Origin: an uncultured Phycisphaerales bacterium
GTDB taxonomy: Bacteria > Planctomycetota > Phycisphaerae > Sedimentisphaerales > Anaerobacaceae
Length of the DNA: 64,000 nt
Direction: 5' to 3'
Assembly: GCA_937927975.1 (NCBI GenBank)
Contig: CALEZT010000115.1
Span: 33,673 to 97,672 of the forward strand
Positions 8,079-15,693 of this stretch are shown one piece after another. How positions within the stretch are numbered: the first letter of the stretch is position 1; each line of letters starts with the position of its first letter. A model generated the notes under the pieces. The model had not been told where the DNA came from. It did not search any database and saw only the letters and a list, made by a program, of their open reading frames with translations. Position numbers and translations under genes: made by a program.

Positions 8079-9641
8079 ATGATCAAGCATGGTGAGATTG
8101 TCCTGGCGGCACAAGGAGTCACGAAACGCTTTGGCGGCGTCAAAGCGCTGGATGATGCGCACCTGGAGGTGCGTGCGGGTCAGGTGACCGCGCTCATGGG
8201 GGAAAACGGCGCAGGCAAGTCCACGCTCATGAAGGTCCTGGCCGGCGTCTATCAGGACTACGAGGGGCGCATCCTCCTGAACGGACGCGAGGTGGTTTTC
8301 GCCAATCCGCGGCAGGCCCAGGAGCAGGGAGTGGCGATCATTCACCAGGAATTGACCTTGATTCCCAACCTGAGCGTTGCCGAGAACCTCTTCTTGGGCC
8401 GCGAGTTTCTGGGGCGACTGGGTCTGGTGGATTCTCGCCGGACGCGCTGCGAAGCCGCGGTTCTCTTGCATCGGCTGGACCTGGACGTGGACCCTCGCAC
8501 ACGCGTCGGCACGCTGCGCGTCGGCCAGCAGCAGATCCTGGAGATTGCGCGGGCCCTGGCCCTCAGCGCCCGCGTGATCATCATGGATGAGCCGACCTCG
8601 GCGATCAGCGAACGCGAGGTGGACGTGCTGTTCGGGTTGATCGAGTCCCTCAAGCGCGAGGGCGTGGCCATCGTATACATCAGCCACAAGATGGACGAGG
8701 TGTTCCGAATCGCCGATCAGATCACCATCATGCGGGACGGCCGCACCGTCGGCTCGGCGCCCCGGAGCGAGTTGAGCCAAGACGATGTCGTGAGGATGAT
8801 GGTCGGCCGGGACCTCAAGGACCTCTTCGTCCAGAGCGAAACCGCTCATGGGGCAGAAGTCCTTCGGGTGGAGAAGATCCGCCTGCCCCATCCGGCCCGG
8901 CCCGGCGACTTCCTCGTGAAGGACGTGAGCTTCTCGGTGGCTGCGGGCGAGGTGCTTGGCCTGTTCGGTCTGATGGGCGCCGGCCGCAGCGAGCTGTTCG
9001 AGACGATCTTCGGCCTGCATGCGAGAACATCCTCCGGGCGGGTGTTCGTGGAAGGACGGGAGGTTCGCATCGCCTCTTGTGCCCAGGCCATTGCGGCGGG
9101 TATGGCCCTGGTGCCGGAAGACCGCAAACGCCAGGGTCTGGTGATGGACATGTCCGTGGCGGCCAGCGTCTCTTTGGCCAGTCTCGGACGCGTCGAACGG
9201 TTCGGATTCCTCAGCGATCGGCGGGAGCGGGCCCTGGCCGGAGACTATGTCGATCGCTTGAGCATCCGCACGGCCACGCTGGGCCAGTTGGTCAAGCATC
9301 TCAGCGGCGGCAACCAGCAGAAGGTGGTTCTGGCCAAATGGCTGGCGACCCGGCCCAAGGTCCTGCTGTTGGACGAGCCCACGCGAGGCATCGACGTCAA
9401 CGCCAAGAATCAGATCTACCGGCTGATTCATGAATTGACTGGGGCGGGCCTGGCGATCGTGATGATCTCGTCGGAGATGCCGGAGATCATGGCCATCGCA
9501 CACCGGATCCTCGTCTTGTCCGAGGGTCGCCAGACCGCGGAGTTCTCCCGCTCCGAGGCCACGGAGGAATCGATCCTGAAGGCGGCCCTGCCCAGAAGCC
9601 TTTCGAGCGGTGGGCTCTCCTGTGAAATTGGCACTGGATGA
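8079..9641 (+). CDS. Sugar ABC transporter ATP-binding protein (RbsA/MglA-like)
   Basis: A 520-residue double ATPase. The first half has Walker A GENGAGKST (about residue 41), Walker B IIMDEPTSAI and a Q-loop IHQELTLIP. The second half has a degenerate P-loop (GLMGAGRSE, with Arg in place of Lys), as is normal for RbsA/MglA. It also has signature LSGGNQQKV and a second Walker B LLLDEPTRGID. It energises sugar uptake through the permease encoded next. No strong Shine-Dalgarno precedes the ATG; translation is probably coupled to the DUF2291 gene 21 bases upstream. The stop is followed within 3 bases by the permease start. Confidence 0.93.
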   Translation: MIKHGEIVLAAQGVTKRFGGVKALDDAHLEVRAGQVTALMGENGAGKSTLMKVLAGVYQDYEGRILLNGREVVFANPRQAQEQGVAIIHQELTLIPNLSVAENLFLGREFLGRLGLVDSRRTRCEAAVLLHRLDLDVDPRTRVGTLRVGQQQILEIARALALSARVIIMDEPTSAISEREVDVLFGLIESLKREGVAIVYISHKMDEVFRIADQITIMRDGRTVGSAPRSELSQDDVVRMMVGRDLKDLFVQSETAHGAEVLRVEKIRLPHPARPGDFLVKDVSFSVAAGEVLGLFGLMGAGRSELFETIFGLHARTSSGRVFVEGREVRIASCAQAIAAGMALVPEDRKRQGLVMDMSVAASVSLASLGRVERFGFLSDRRERALAGDYVDRLSIRTATLGQLVKHLSGGNQQKVVLAKWLATRPKVLLLDEPTRGIDVNAKNQIYRLIHELTGAGLAIVMISSEMPEIMAIAHRILVLSEGRQTAEFSRSEATEESILKAALPRSLSSGGLSCEIGTG

Positions 9642-9644
9642 TTG

Positions 9645-10616
9645 ATGATGAATAAAGACTACCGAACGCTCCTGGCGAAATTGCACTCGCTGATCGCCCT
9701 GCTGCTGATGGTGATTGCCTTCAGCTTGCTGGCCGACGGCTTTCTCTCGCGGGAGAACTTCTGGACCATCATGCGGCAGATCTCGGTCAATCTCTGTATC
9801 TCGGTGGGGGTGACTCTGGTGATCCTGACCGGCGGGATCGACCTGTCCGTCGGTTCGATCCTGGCGCTCAGCGGCGCGATCATGGCCGGCCTGCTCAAAC
9901 GGGGCACGGAAGTGGAGGCACTGAATCTCTACATCGGCTACGGCGCCCCGGCGGCCATCGCCGTCGGCCTCTTCGTCGGCGCAGCGCTGGGGTGGTTCAA
10001 CGGCGTGATGGTCACTCGCTTTCGCGTCCCGCCGTTCATCGCGACACTGGCCATGCTGACCATCGCCCGCGGACTGACCAAGCTGCACACCGGCGGCGAA
10101 GCGATCACCGGCCTCGGCGAGGTCTTCGTCGGCATCGGGTCGGGCCGGCTGCTGGGGATTCCCAACCAGTTCTGGATCGCCGCAGGGATCGTGCTGGTCG
10201 CTGTCGTGCTGCTGCGAAAGACGCGTTTCGGCCGATATGTGTACGCCGTGGGGGGCAATGAAGAGGCCGCCAAGCTCTCGGGCCTGAACGTCGCCCGTGT
10301 GAAGCGATCGGTGTACCTGATCTCCGGCATGCTGGCGGCGGTCGGGGGCTTGATCGTGACCTCCCGACTGAACTCGGCCACACCGATCGCCGGAGAGGGC
10401 CTGGAACTGGACTCCATCGCCGCGGTCGTGATCGGCGGCACGTCCCTCTCGGGCGGCCGGGGCTCTGTCCAGGGAACGGTCTTGGGGGCCCTGATCATCG
10501 GCGTGCTCAACAGCGGACTGGTCATCATGGGCGTCGATCCCTTCTGGCAGCAGGTGATCAAGGGATTCGTCATTCTTCTGGCCGTCGTCATCGACCGACT
10601 CAACTACAAGGAATAA
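9645..10616 (+). CDS. Sugar ABC transporter permease (RbsC-like)
   Basis: An inner-membrane protein of 323 residues with about 9-10 hydrophobic segments and the conserved family stretch LTGGIDLSVGSILALSG after the second to third helices. A second family block, TSLSGGRGSVQGTVLGALIIG, lies near the C-terminus. It forms the channel for the sugar delivered by the RbsB-like protein and driven by the RbsA-like ATPase. The frame could begin at TTG 9642 or either of two consecutive ATGs (9645, 9648); I use the first ATG. The start lies against the preceding stop, indicating translational coupling. Confidence 0.93.
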   Translation: MMNKDYRTLLAKLHSLIALLLMVIAFSLLADGFLSRENFWTIMRQISVNLCISVGVTLVILTGGIDLSVGSILALSGAIMAGLLKRGTEVEALNLYIGYGAPAAIAVGLFVGAALGWFNGVMVTRFRVPPFIATLAMLTIARGLTKLHTGGEAITGLGEVFVGIGSGRLLGIPNQFWIAAGIVLVAVVLLRKTRFGRYVYAVGGNEEAAKLSGLNVARVKRSVYLISGMLAAVGGLIVTSRLNSATPIAGEGLELDSIAAVVIGGTSLSGGRGSVQGTVLGALIIGVLNSGLVIMGVDPFWQQVIKGFVILLAVVIDRLNYKE

Positions 10617-10644
10617 TCGCATCACATACAACGGGAGAACCATC

Positions 10645-12069
10645 GTGAAACCACCTGATAGAAAAGTAACGTTTGGCCTGATCGTGGGTACGAGGGGTTT
10701 CTTCAACCCCAGATTGGCGCAGGAAGGAAGAAGGCAGCTATTGGCGAAGCTCGACGCGCTGGGCTGCTCACATGTCATTGTGCCGGAGAACGCCACGGCC
10801 TACGGCGCCGTTGAGACGCTTGCCGACGCCAGGAAGTGTGCCGAACTGTTCCATGCCCATCGAGACCACATCGACGGGATTATCGTGACGCTGCCCAATT
10901 TCGGCGATGAGCTGGGCGTCGTACAGACGCTCGATCTGGCCAGGCTGCACGTCCCGGTGCTCGTCCAGGCCTCTCCGGATCGATTGGATGCGGTGGATGT
11001 GTCCGGCAGGCGGGATGCCTTCTGCGGCAAGCTCTCCGTCTGCAACAACCTGTATCAGTACGGTATCCCGTTCACCGATACGCGCGAGCATACCAGCGAT
11101 ATCGACAGCGCGTCGTTCGAAGGCGACGTGACTTTCTTCGCAGGGGTCTGTCGTGTGGTTGGCGGGTTGCGTAAGGCCCGGGTGGGCGCCATTGGCGCCA
11201 GGCCGGCGGCATTCCAGACCGTGCGGTTCAGCGAGAAGCTGCTGCAGGATTCAGGGATCACGGTGGTGCCCGTGGATCTGTCCGAGATCATCGCTCGGGC
11301 CCAGCGGCTCGACGATCAGGCGGTGCAGGTTCAACAGAAAGTGACCGAGATCCGGGAGTACGGGAGGATCCCGGCCCGCGTTGCAGACTCCAGTGTGCTC
11401 AAACAGGCCAAACTCACCGTCGCCATCGAGGGCTGGATGGCGGAGAATGAGTTGCATGCCAGCGCTATCCAATGCTGGACGTCTATACAGAACAACTATG
11501 GTTGTGCCACCTGCCTGTCGATGAGTCTGATGGGGCAGAAGGGAATGCCCAGCGCCTGCGAGGTCGATGTGGCCGGCGCGGTCTCCATGTACGCCCTGCT
11601 GCTGGCGTCCGGGCAGGCGCCAGGTTTCCTGGACTGGAACAACAACTACGGCGACGACTCGGACAAATGCGTGTGCACGCATTGCAGCAACTTTCCCAAG
11701 GGCTTCATGGGCAGTCCGATTGAGATATCCGAGCTGGATCTCCTGGGAGAGACGCTGGGCAAGGACAAGTGTTTCGGGGCGATCAAAGGCCACGTGGCCC
11801 CGGGTCCGATGACGTATTTTCGCATTTCGACGGACGATCGACGGGGCAGGATCAAATCGTATCTCGGCGAGGGCCACTTCACGGACGATCCGTTCGGCAT
11901 GGACGGCGGCATCGCCGTGTGCAAGGTCGAACGCCTGCGGGGACTGCTGGGCCACTTGTGCCGGAACGGCTTCGAACACCACGTGGCCATGGCGCGGACG
12001 CACTGTGCCGACGTGCTGCAGGAGGCGGCCTCCAAGTATCTGGGTTGGGACTTGTACCGTCACGAATAG
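10645..12069 (+). CDS. L-fucose/L-arabinose isomerase family protein
   Basis: A 474-residue cytosolic protein starting at GTG 10645, with GGGAG seven bases before. It has the build of FucI/AraA-type aldose-ketose isomerases: an N-terminal Rossmann-like part (GLIVGTRGFFNPRL, then VTLPNFGDE), a central IGARPAAFQTVRFSE segment, and a C-terminal part with EVDVAGA and the DWNNNYGDD / CVCTHCSNFPK block. In this family a Glu, an Asp and a His bind the catalytic manganese; the E in CEVDVAGA and the H in THCSNFP are plausible ligands. It would turn the imported aldose into a ketose for the kinase and transketolase that follow. The exact sugar is unknown. Confidence 0.8.
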   Translation: MKPPDRKVTFGLIVGTRGFFNPRLAQEGRRQLLAKLDALGCSHVIVPENATAYGAVETLADARKCAELFHAHRDHIDGIIVTLPNFGDELGVVQTLDLARLHVPVLVQASPDRLDAVDVSGRRDAFCGKLSVCNNLYQYGIPFTDTREHTSDIDSASFEGDVTFFAGVCRVVGGLRKARVGAIGARPAAFQTVRFSEKLLQDSGITVVPVDLSEIIARAQRLDDQAVQVQQKVTEIREYGRIPARVADSSVLKQAKLTVAIEGWMAENELHASAIQCWTSIQNNYGCATCLSMSLMGQKGMPSACEVDVAGAVSMYALLLASGQAPGFLDWNNNYGDDSDKCVCTHCSNFPKGFMGSPIEISELDLLGETLGKDKCFGAIKGHVAPGPMTYFRISTDDRRGRIKSYLGEGHFTDDPFGMDGGIAVCKVERLRGLLGHLCRNGFEHHVAMARTHCADVLQEAASKYLGWDLYRHE

Positions 12070-12089
12070 GAGGGATCTACGAGAATATC

Positions 12090-12920
12090 ATGACAACGCG
12101 TGAACTAAAAACCAGGTCGATTCAGTATCGCAAGACGCTGCTGCGATGCATCAAACGGGCCAAGGCCGGCCATACCGGCGGCGACCTGTCCTGCATCGAC
12201 ATCCTGAACGTCCTGTACAACCGGGTGCTGAACGTCTCGCCGCAGACGTTCAATGATCCCGGACGCGATCGCTACGTCCAGAGCAAGGGACATTCTGTCG
12301 AGGCGCTCTACGTTGTGCTGGCGGACCGGGGCTTCTTCCCGGAATCGGATCTTGATACGCTGTGCTGCTGCCAATCTCATTACGCGGGCCATCCGACCCG
12401 CAAGGTCCGAGGCATCGAGCAGAACACCGGCGCCCTCGGGCACGGGCTGGCCTTCAGCGTCGGCGTGGCGCTGGCGGGCAAGATGGACGGTGCGGCCTAC
12501 AAGGTCTACACCCTTCTGGGCGACGGCGAACTGGCGGAGGGCTCCAACTGGGAGTCGATGCTGACGGCCGCCCATTACCGCCTGGACAATCTGATCGCGA
12601 TCGCCGACCGCAACATGCTGCAGATCACCGGCCGTACCGAGGACGTTTGTGCTCTGGAGCCGCTTCGAGAGAAGTTCGAGGCGTTCGGATGGGCGGTTCG
12701 GGAGGTCGATGGTCACGACGTCGCAGCTCTGACCGAAGCCTTTCTTGGGGCGCCGTTCGAGACAGGCAAACCGAGCATGGCGATCGCCCGCACGATCAAG
12801 GGCAGAGGAATCAGCTTCATGGAGAACGACCCAAAGTGGCACCATCACGTTCCGACCGACGAGCAGTACGAGCGGGCGCAGCAGGAATTGGATCGACTCC
12901 TGCGGGAGGTGCAGGCATGA
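12090..12920 (+). CDS. Transketolase-like enzyme, N-terminal (thiamine diphosphate binding) subunit
   Basis: A 276-residue protein equal to the N-terminal third of a transketolase. It has KAGHTGGDLS near the start, the SKGHSVEALY and GALGHGLAF substrate/cofactor loops, and the ThDP-magnesium motif GDGELAEGSNWE...N at about 144-174. It must pair with the next gene's product for activity. ATG 12090 was chosen; AGGAGG lies 16 bases upstream, rather far, so coupling may help. The stop overlaps the next start as ATGA. Split transketolases are known in ordinary pentose metabolism, in apulose-4-phosphate transketolase (AptAB) and in transketolase-type sulfoglycolysis (SqwGH); placement in a sugar import operon argues for a dedicated catabolic role. 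Confidence 0.88.
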   Translation: MTTRELKTRSIQYRKTLLRCIKRAKAGHTGGDLSCIDILNVLYNRVLNVSPQTFNDPGRDRYVQSKGHSVEALYVVLADRGFFPESDLDTLCCCQSHYAGHPTRKVRGIEQNTGALGHGLAFSVGVALAGKMDGAAYKVYTLLGDGELAEGSNWESMLTAAHYRLDNLIAIADRNMLQITGRTEDVCALEPLREKFEAFGWAVREVDGHDVAALTEAFLGAPFETGKPSMAIARTIKGRGISFMENDPKWHHHVPTDEQYERAQQELDRLLREVQA

Positions 12921-13888
12921 GTTTCACACCAGGAGTGGAACCGGGCAAGGCAAATCTGGACGTCTTCAGTGAGACGCTGCTGGCCCTGGCGCGCCAAGAT
13001 GGGAACGTGCTGGCGGTCACGAGCGATTCGAGAGGCTCCGGCAAGCTGGTTCCCTTTGCCGCCGCACTGCCGGCGCAGATCGTCGAAGTGGGTATCGCCG
13101 AACAGAACCTCGTGGGCATCGCGGCCGGGCTGGCCTCGGCCGGCAAGATCGTCTATGCCATCTCGCCGGCGTCCTTTCTGACCGCGCGGGCCCTGGAGCA
13201 GATCAAGAACGACGTCTGCTACTCCGACCGGCCCGTCAAGCTGGTGGGCATCAGCGCCGGCGTCAGCTACGGCGCCCTGGGCTCGACGCACCACTCCACG
13301 CACGATCTGGCGGCTCTCCGTGCGATCGACAACATCACAATTATTGTGCCTGCGGACAACTTCGAGACGGCCGAGGCCATACGAGCTGCCGCTATCATGG
13401 AGCACCCCGTGTACCTGCGGTTCGGCAAGCGGCCTCTCCACCATCTGCACTCGCCGCAGACGCAGTTCACGGTGGGCAAGGCCCTGACGATCTGCGAAGG
13501 AACGGACGTCGCGTTCATCGCCACCGGCGAGACGGTGCATCCGGCGCTGATGGCTGCGAGAGAACTGGAGGCCCAGGGCTTGTCCATCCGCGTGATCAGC
13601 ATGCACACAGTCAAGCCGCTCGACGCCGATTCGCTGATTCAGGCGGGTCGGGAGTGCCGGGCGATCATCACGGTTGAGGAGCACAGCGTCTTCGGCGGTC
13701 TGGGCGAGGCCTGCGCCGCGGTCCTCCTGCAGGCGGGGATTCCGATCCCCTTCCGCATCGTCGGCTTTCCCGATGAGTACATGGTCACAGGAAGCCAGTT
13801 GGAGATCTTCGAGCATTACGGCCTCAGCGTTTCAGGATTGGCCGAGACGGCACGGACGCTGTTGAAGAACGGAGGTGGCCTGCGATGA
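12917..13888 (+). CDS. Transketolase-like enzyme, C-terminal (pyrimidine-binding) subunit
   Basis: A 323-residue partner of the preceding subunit, beginning with an ATGA overlap. It carries the pyrimidine-binding domain with VEVGIAEQN, where E62 is the conserved glutamate that activates the thiamine ring. The GSTHHSTHDLA block and the C-terminal transketolase domain (HTVKPLDADSL, VEEHSVFGGLGEA) follow. Together the pair would move a two-carbon ketol unit from a ketose phosphate to an aldose phosphate such as glyceraldehyde-3-phosphate. It is about half of a normal transketolase, as expected for the split form. Its own stop overlaps the kinase start, again by ATGA, so the two subunits and the kinase are translationally linked. 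Confidence 0.88.
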   Translation: MSFTPGVEPGKANLDVFSETLLALARQDGNVLAVTSDSRGSGKLVPFAAALPAQIVEVGIAEQNLVGIAAGLASAGKIVYAISPASFLTARALEQIKNDVCYSDRPVKLVGISAGVSYGALGSTHHSTHDLAALRAIDNITIIVPADNFETAEAIRAAAIMEHPVYLRFGKRPLHHLHSPQTQFTVGKALTICEGTDVAFIATGETVHPALMAARELEAQGLSIRVISMHTVKPLDADSLIQAGRECRAIITVEEHSVFGGLGEACAAVLLQAGIPIPFRIVGFPDEYMVTGSQLEIFEHYGLSVSGLAETARTLLKNGGGLR

Positions 13889-15381
13889 GTGCCAAATTCA
13901 TCCTGGCCGTCGATCAGGGGACCAGCGGAACCAAGGCCGTCGTGTTCGACGACCAGGGACGCATCGCCGCCAAAGCGACCGAGCCGTTGAAGTCGTATTT
14001 TCCGCGTCCGGGTTTCGTGGAGCAGGACCCTCGTGAGATCTACGACAACGTCCTGGCCGCAGTGCAGGCGTGTCTTCGAGAGTTTCAACTCGCGACCTCC
14101 CAGACGGTGGACACGATTGTTGCCTGTGGGATCTCCAACCAGCGAGAGACATTCGTCCTCTGGGAGGAATCGGGAGAGCCCCTGTGCAATGCGCTGGTCT
14201 GGCAGTGCAAGCGTTCGGTCGAGATTTGCGACCGTCTCAAGGGTTCGGCCCTCGAAAACGAGATCCGCCGGCGGACCGGCCTGATCGTCGATCCGTACTT
14301 CTCCGGCACCAAGCTCCTGTGGCTCAAGGAGAACGACTCCCGGATCGCGGAAGCCATCCACGCGGGTCGGGCTCTCTTCGGAACGATCGATACCTGGCTG
14401 CTGTACAAGCTGACCGCCGGGCGAAGCTATCTGACCGATCACACCAATGCCTCTCGCACGCTGCTGTTCAATATCGATCAACTGCAGTGGGATCGACACT
14501 TGCTCGATCAATTTGGCTTTCAGGGCCTGCGACTGCCTGACGCGAAGCCGTCGTCGTGGGATTACGGCCGGACCGATTTCGGCGGCCTCTTGCCCCAGGC
14601 GATCCCGATCTCTGCCATGATCGGCGACTCTCATGCCGCGGCCTTCGGCGAAGGCTGCTTCTCCTCGGGGGCCGCCAAGGCGACGCTGGGCACGGGCTGC
14701 TCGATCCTGCTGAACACGGGCGCCAAGCGCATCGAGCCGACCCAGGGAACCGTAGCGACGATCTGCTGGAGCATGCCGGGCCGGGTGGATTACGCACTGG
14801 AGGGGATCATCGTCACGTGCGGCGCCACGATCCAGTGGCTTCGCGATCAGTTGGGCCTGTTCGCGCAGAGCGCCCAGACGCAGGAGATGGCCCAGGCGGT
14901 CTCGGACAATGGCGGCGTGTACGTCATTCCGGCGTTCAGCGGTCTGGGCGCTCCACACTGGCGGATGGACCTGCGAGCGGCGATCCTCGGCCTTACCTTC
15001 GCCTCAGACAAACGCCACATCGCGCGGGCCGCGCTGGAATCGATTCCCTACCAGATCCAAGACGTGATGACCATCATGGAGCAGGACAGCGGCATTCAAC
15101 TGCGGCAACTCAAAGTCGACGGCGGGATCACCGACAATCGTTTCGTCATGCAGTTCCTGACGGACTTGCTGGGCGTGGACGTCGTGAACATCGGGATACC
15201 CGACGTCTCGGCTCTCGGCGCAGCGCTCCTGGCCGGTCTCCACGCAGGGCTCTTCCGGGACATCGAGCAACTCGACGGGCTGAGCACCAACCGGCAGATG
15301 TATTGTCCGGGGCCCGAACGCGAGAGTGTTCAAAGGTGGTATCACGGCTGGAGGAAAGCCGTTGAGCAACTGCTGAGATGA
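13885..15381 (+). CDS. FGGY-family carbohydrate kinase (glycerol-kinase-like)
   Basis: A 498-residue kinase with the two actin-like lobes of the FGGY family. VDQGTSGTKAVVFD forms the N-terminal phosphate loop. NQRETFVLWE and ALVWQCKRS match the glycerol-kinase subgroup. IGDSHAAAFGEG supplies the catalytic Asp, and KVDGGITDN with SALGAALLAG forms the ADP pocket. By context it would phosphorylate the ketose made by the isomerase, giving the transketolase substrate, even though its nearest visible relatives are glycerol kinases. It is the last complete gene of the import operon; a decayed transposase piece begins 9 bases after its stop. Confidence 0.85.
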   Translation: MSAKFILAVDQGTSGTKAVVFDDQGRIAAKATEPLKSYFPRPGFVEQDPREIYDNVLAAVQACLREFQLATSQTVDTIVACGISNQRETFVLWEESGEPLCNALVWQCKRSVEICDRLKGSALENEIRRRTGLIVDPYFSGTKLLWLKENDSRIAEAIHAGRALFGTIDTWLLYKLTAGRSYLTDHTNASRTLLFNIDQLQWDRHLLDQFGFQGLRLPDAKPSSWDYGRTDFGGLLPQAIPISAMIGDSHAAAFGEGCFSSGAAKATLGTGCSILLNTGAKRIEPTQGTVATICWSMPGRVDYALEGIIVTCGATIQWLRDQLGLFAQSAQTQEMAQAVSDNGGVYVIPAFSGLGAPHWRMDLRAAILGLTFASDKRHIARAALESIPYQIQDVMTIMEQDSGIQLRQLKVDGGITDNRFVMQFLTDLLGVDVVNIGIPDVSALGAALLAGLHAGLFRDIEQLDGLSTNRQMYCPGPERESVQRWYHGWRKAVEQLLR

Positions 15382-15390
15382 CAACGAACC

Positions 15391-15585
15391 GTGAGCGCGT
15401 ACGCTTGCTCTCTGAAGCGATTCCTCATAAAGAACGGCCTTGATCCCGAGCCAGACCTGACCCGCAAGACGACTTGGAAAAACTTCATCAAGAACCACTG
15501 GGAGGTTCTGGCGGCGTGTGATTTCTTCTCCATGGAGTTGCTGTCCAAAGGGAAGCTCGTCCGGCGCGTGGTGCTCTGCGGGCAA
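15391..15585 (+). pseudogene. Remnant of an integrase-core (rve-type) transposase
   Basis: Reading from 15391, the peptide contains FLIKNGLDPEPD, TTWKNFIKNHWEVLAACDFF and then SMELLSKGKLV. This is the block just before and at the first catalytic Asp of DDE integrase-core transposases related to those of IS481/IS3-like elements, where TTW..FL..HW.VLAA.DFF is typical. Neither the N-terminal half nor the later catalytic Asp and Glu are present, and after about residue 62 the resemblance stops. The frame happens to stay open into the GH31 gene, producing a misleading 637-codon ORF. This is a scar of a past insertion between the kinase and GH31. The remaining gap 15586-15693 shows nothing else. 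Confidence 0.65.
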
Positions 15586-15693
15586 TTGACAGGCCCCGGT
15601 GCGGAGGGTATCCTGGGGAATATGTTTGAACGAATGCCCGTGTGGAACATTCATGAGGCTGTCGTCCCGCCTGGAACACGGAGAAAAGCACAC

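Noticed and set aside
7329..10796. 1155-codon ORF on the - strand across the transporter operon
   Set aside because: It is the complement of four real + strand genes with clear family motifs; the long frame reflects high GC in the opposite strand. It has no signal, domain or Shine-Dalgarno of its own.
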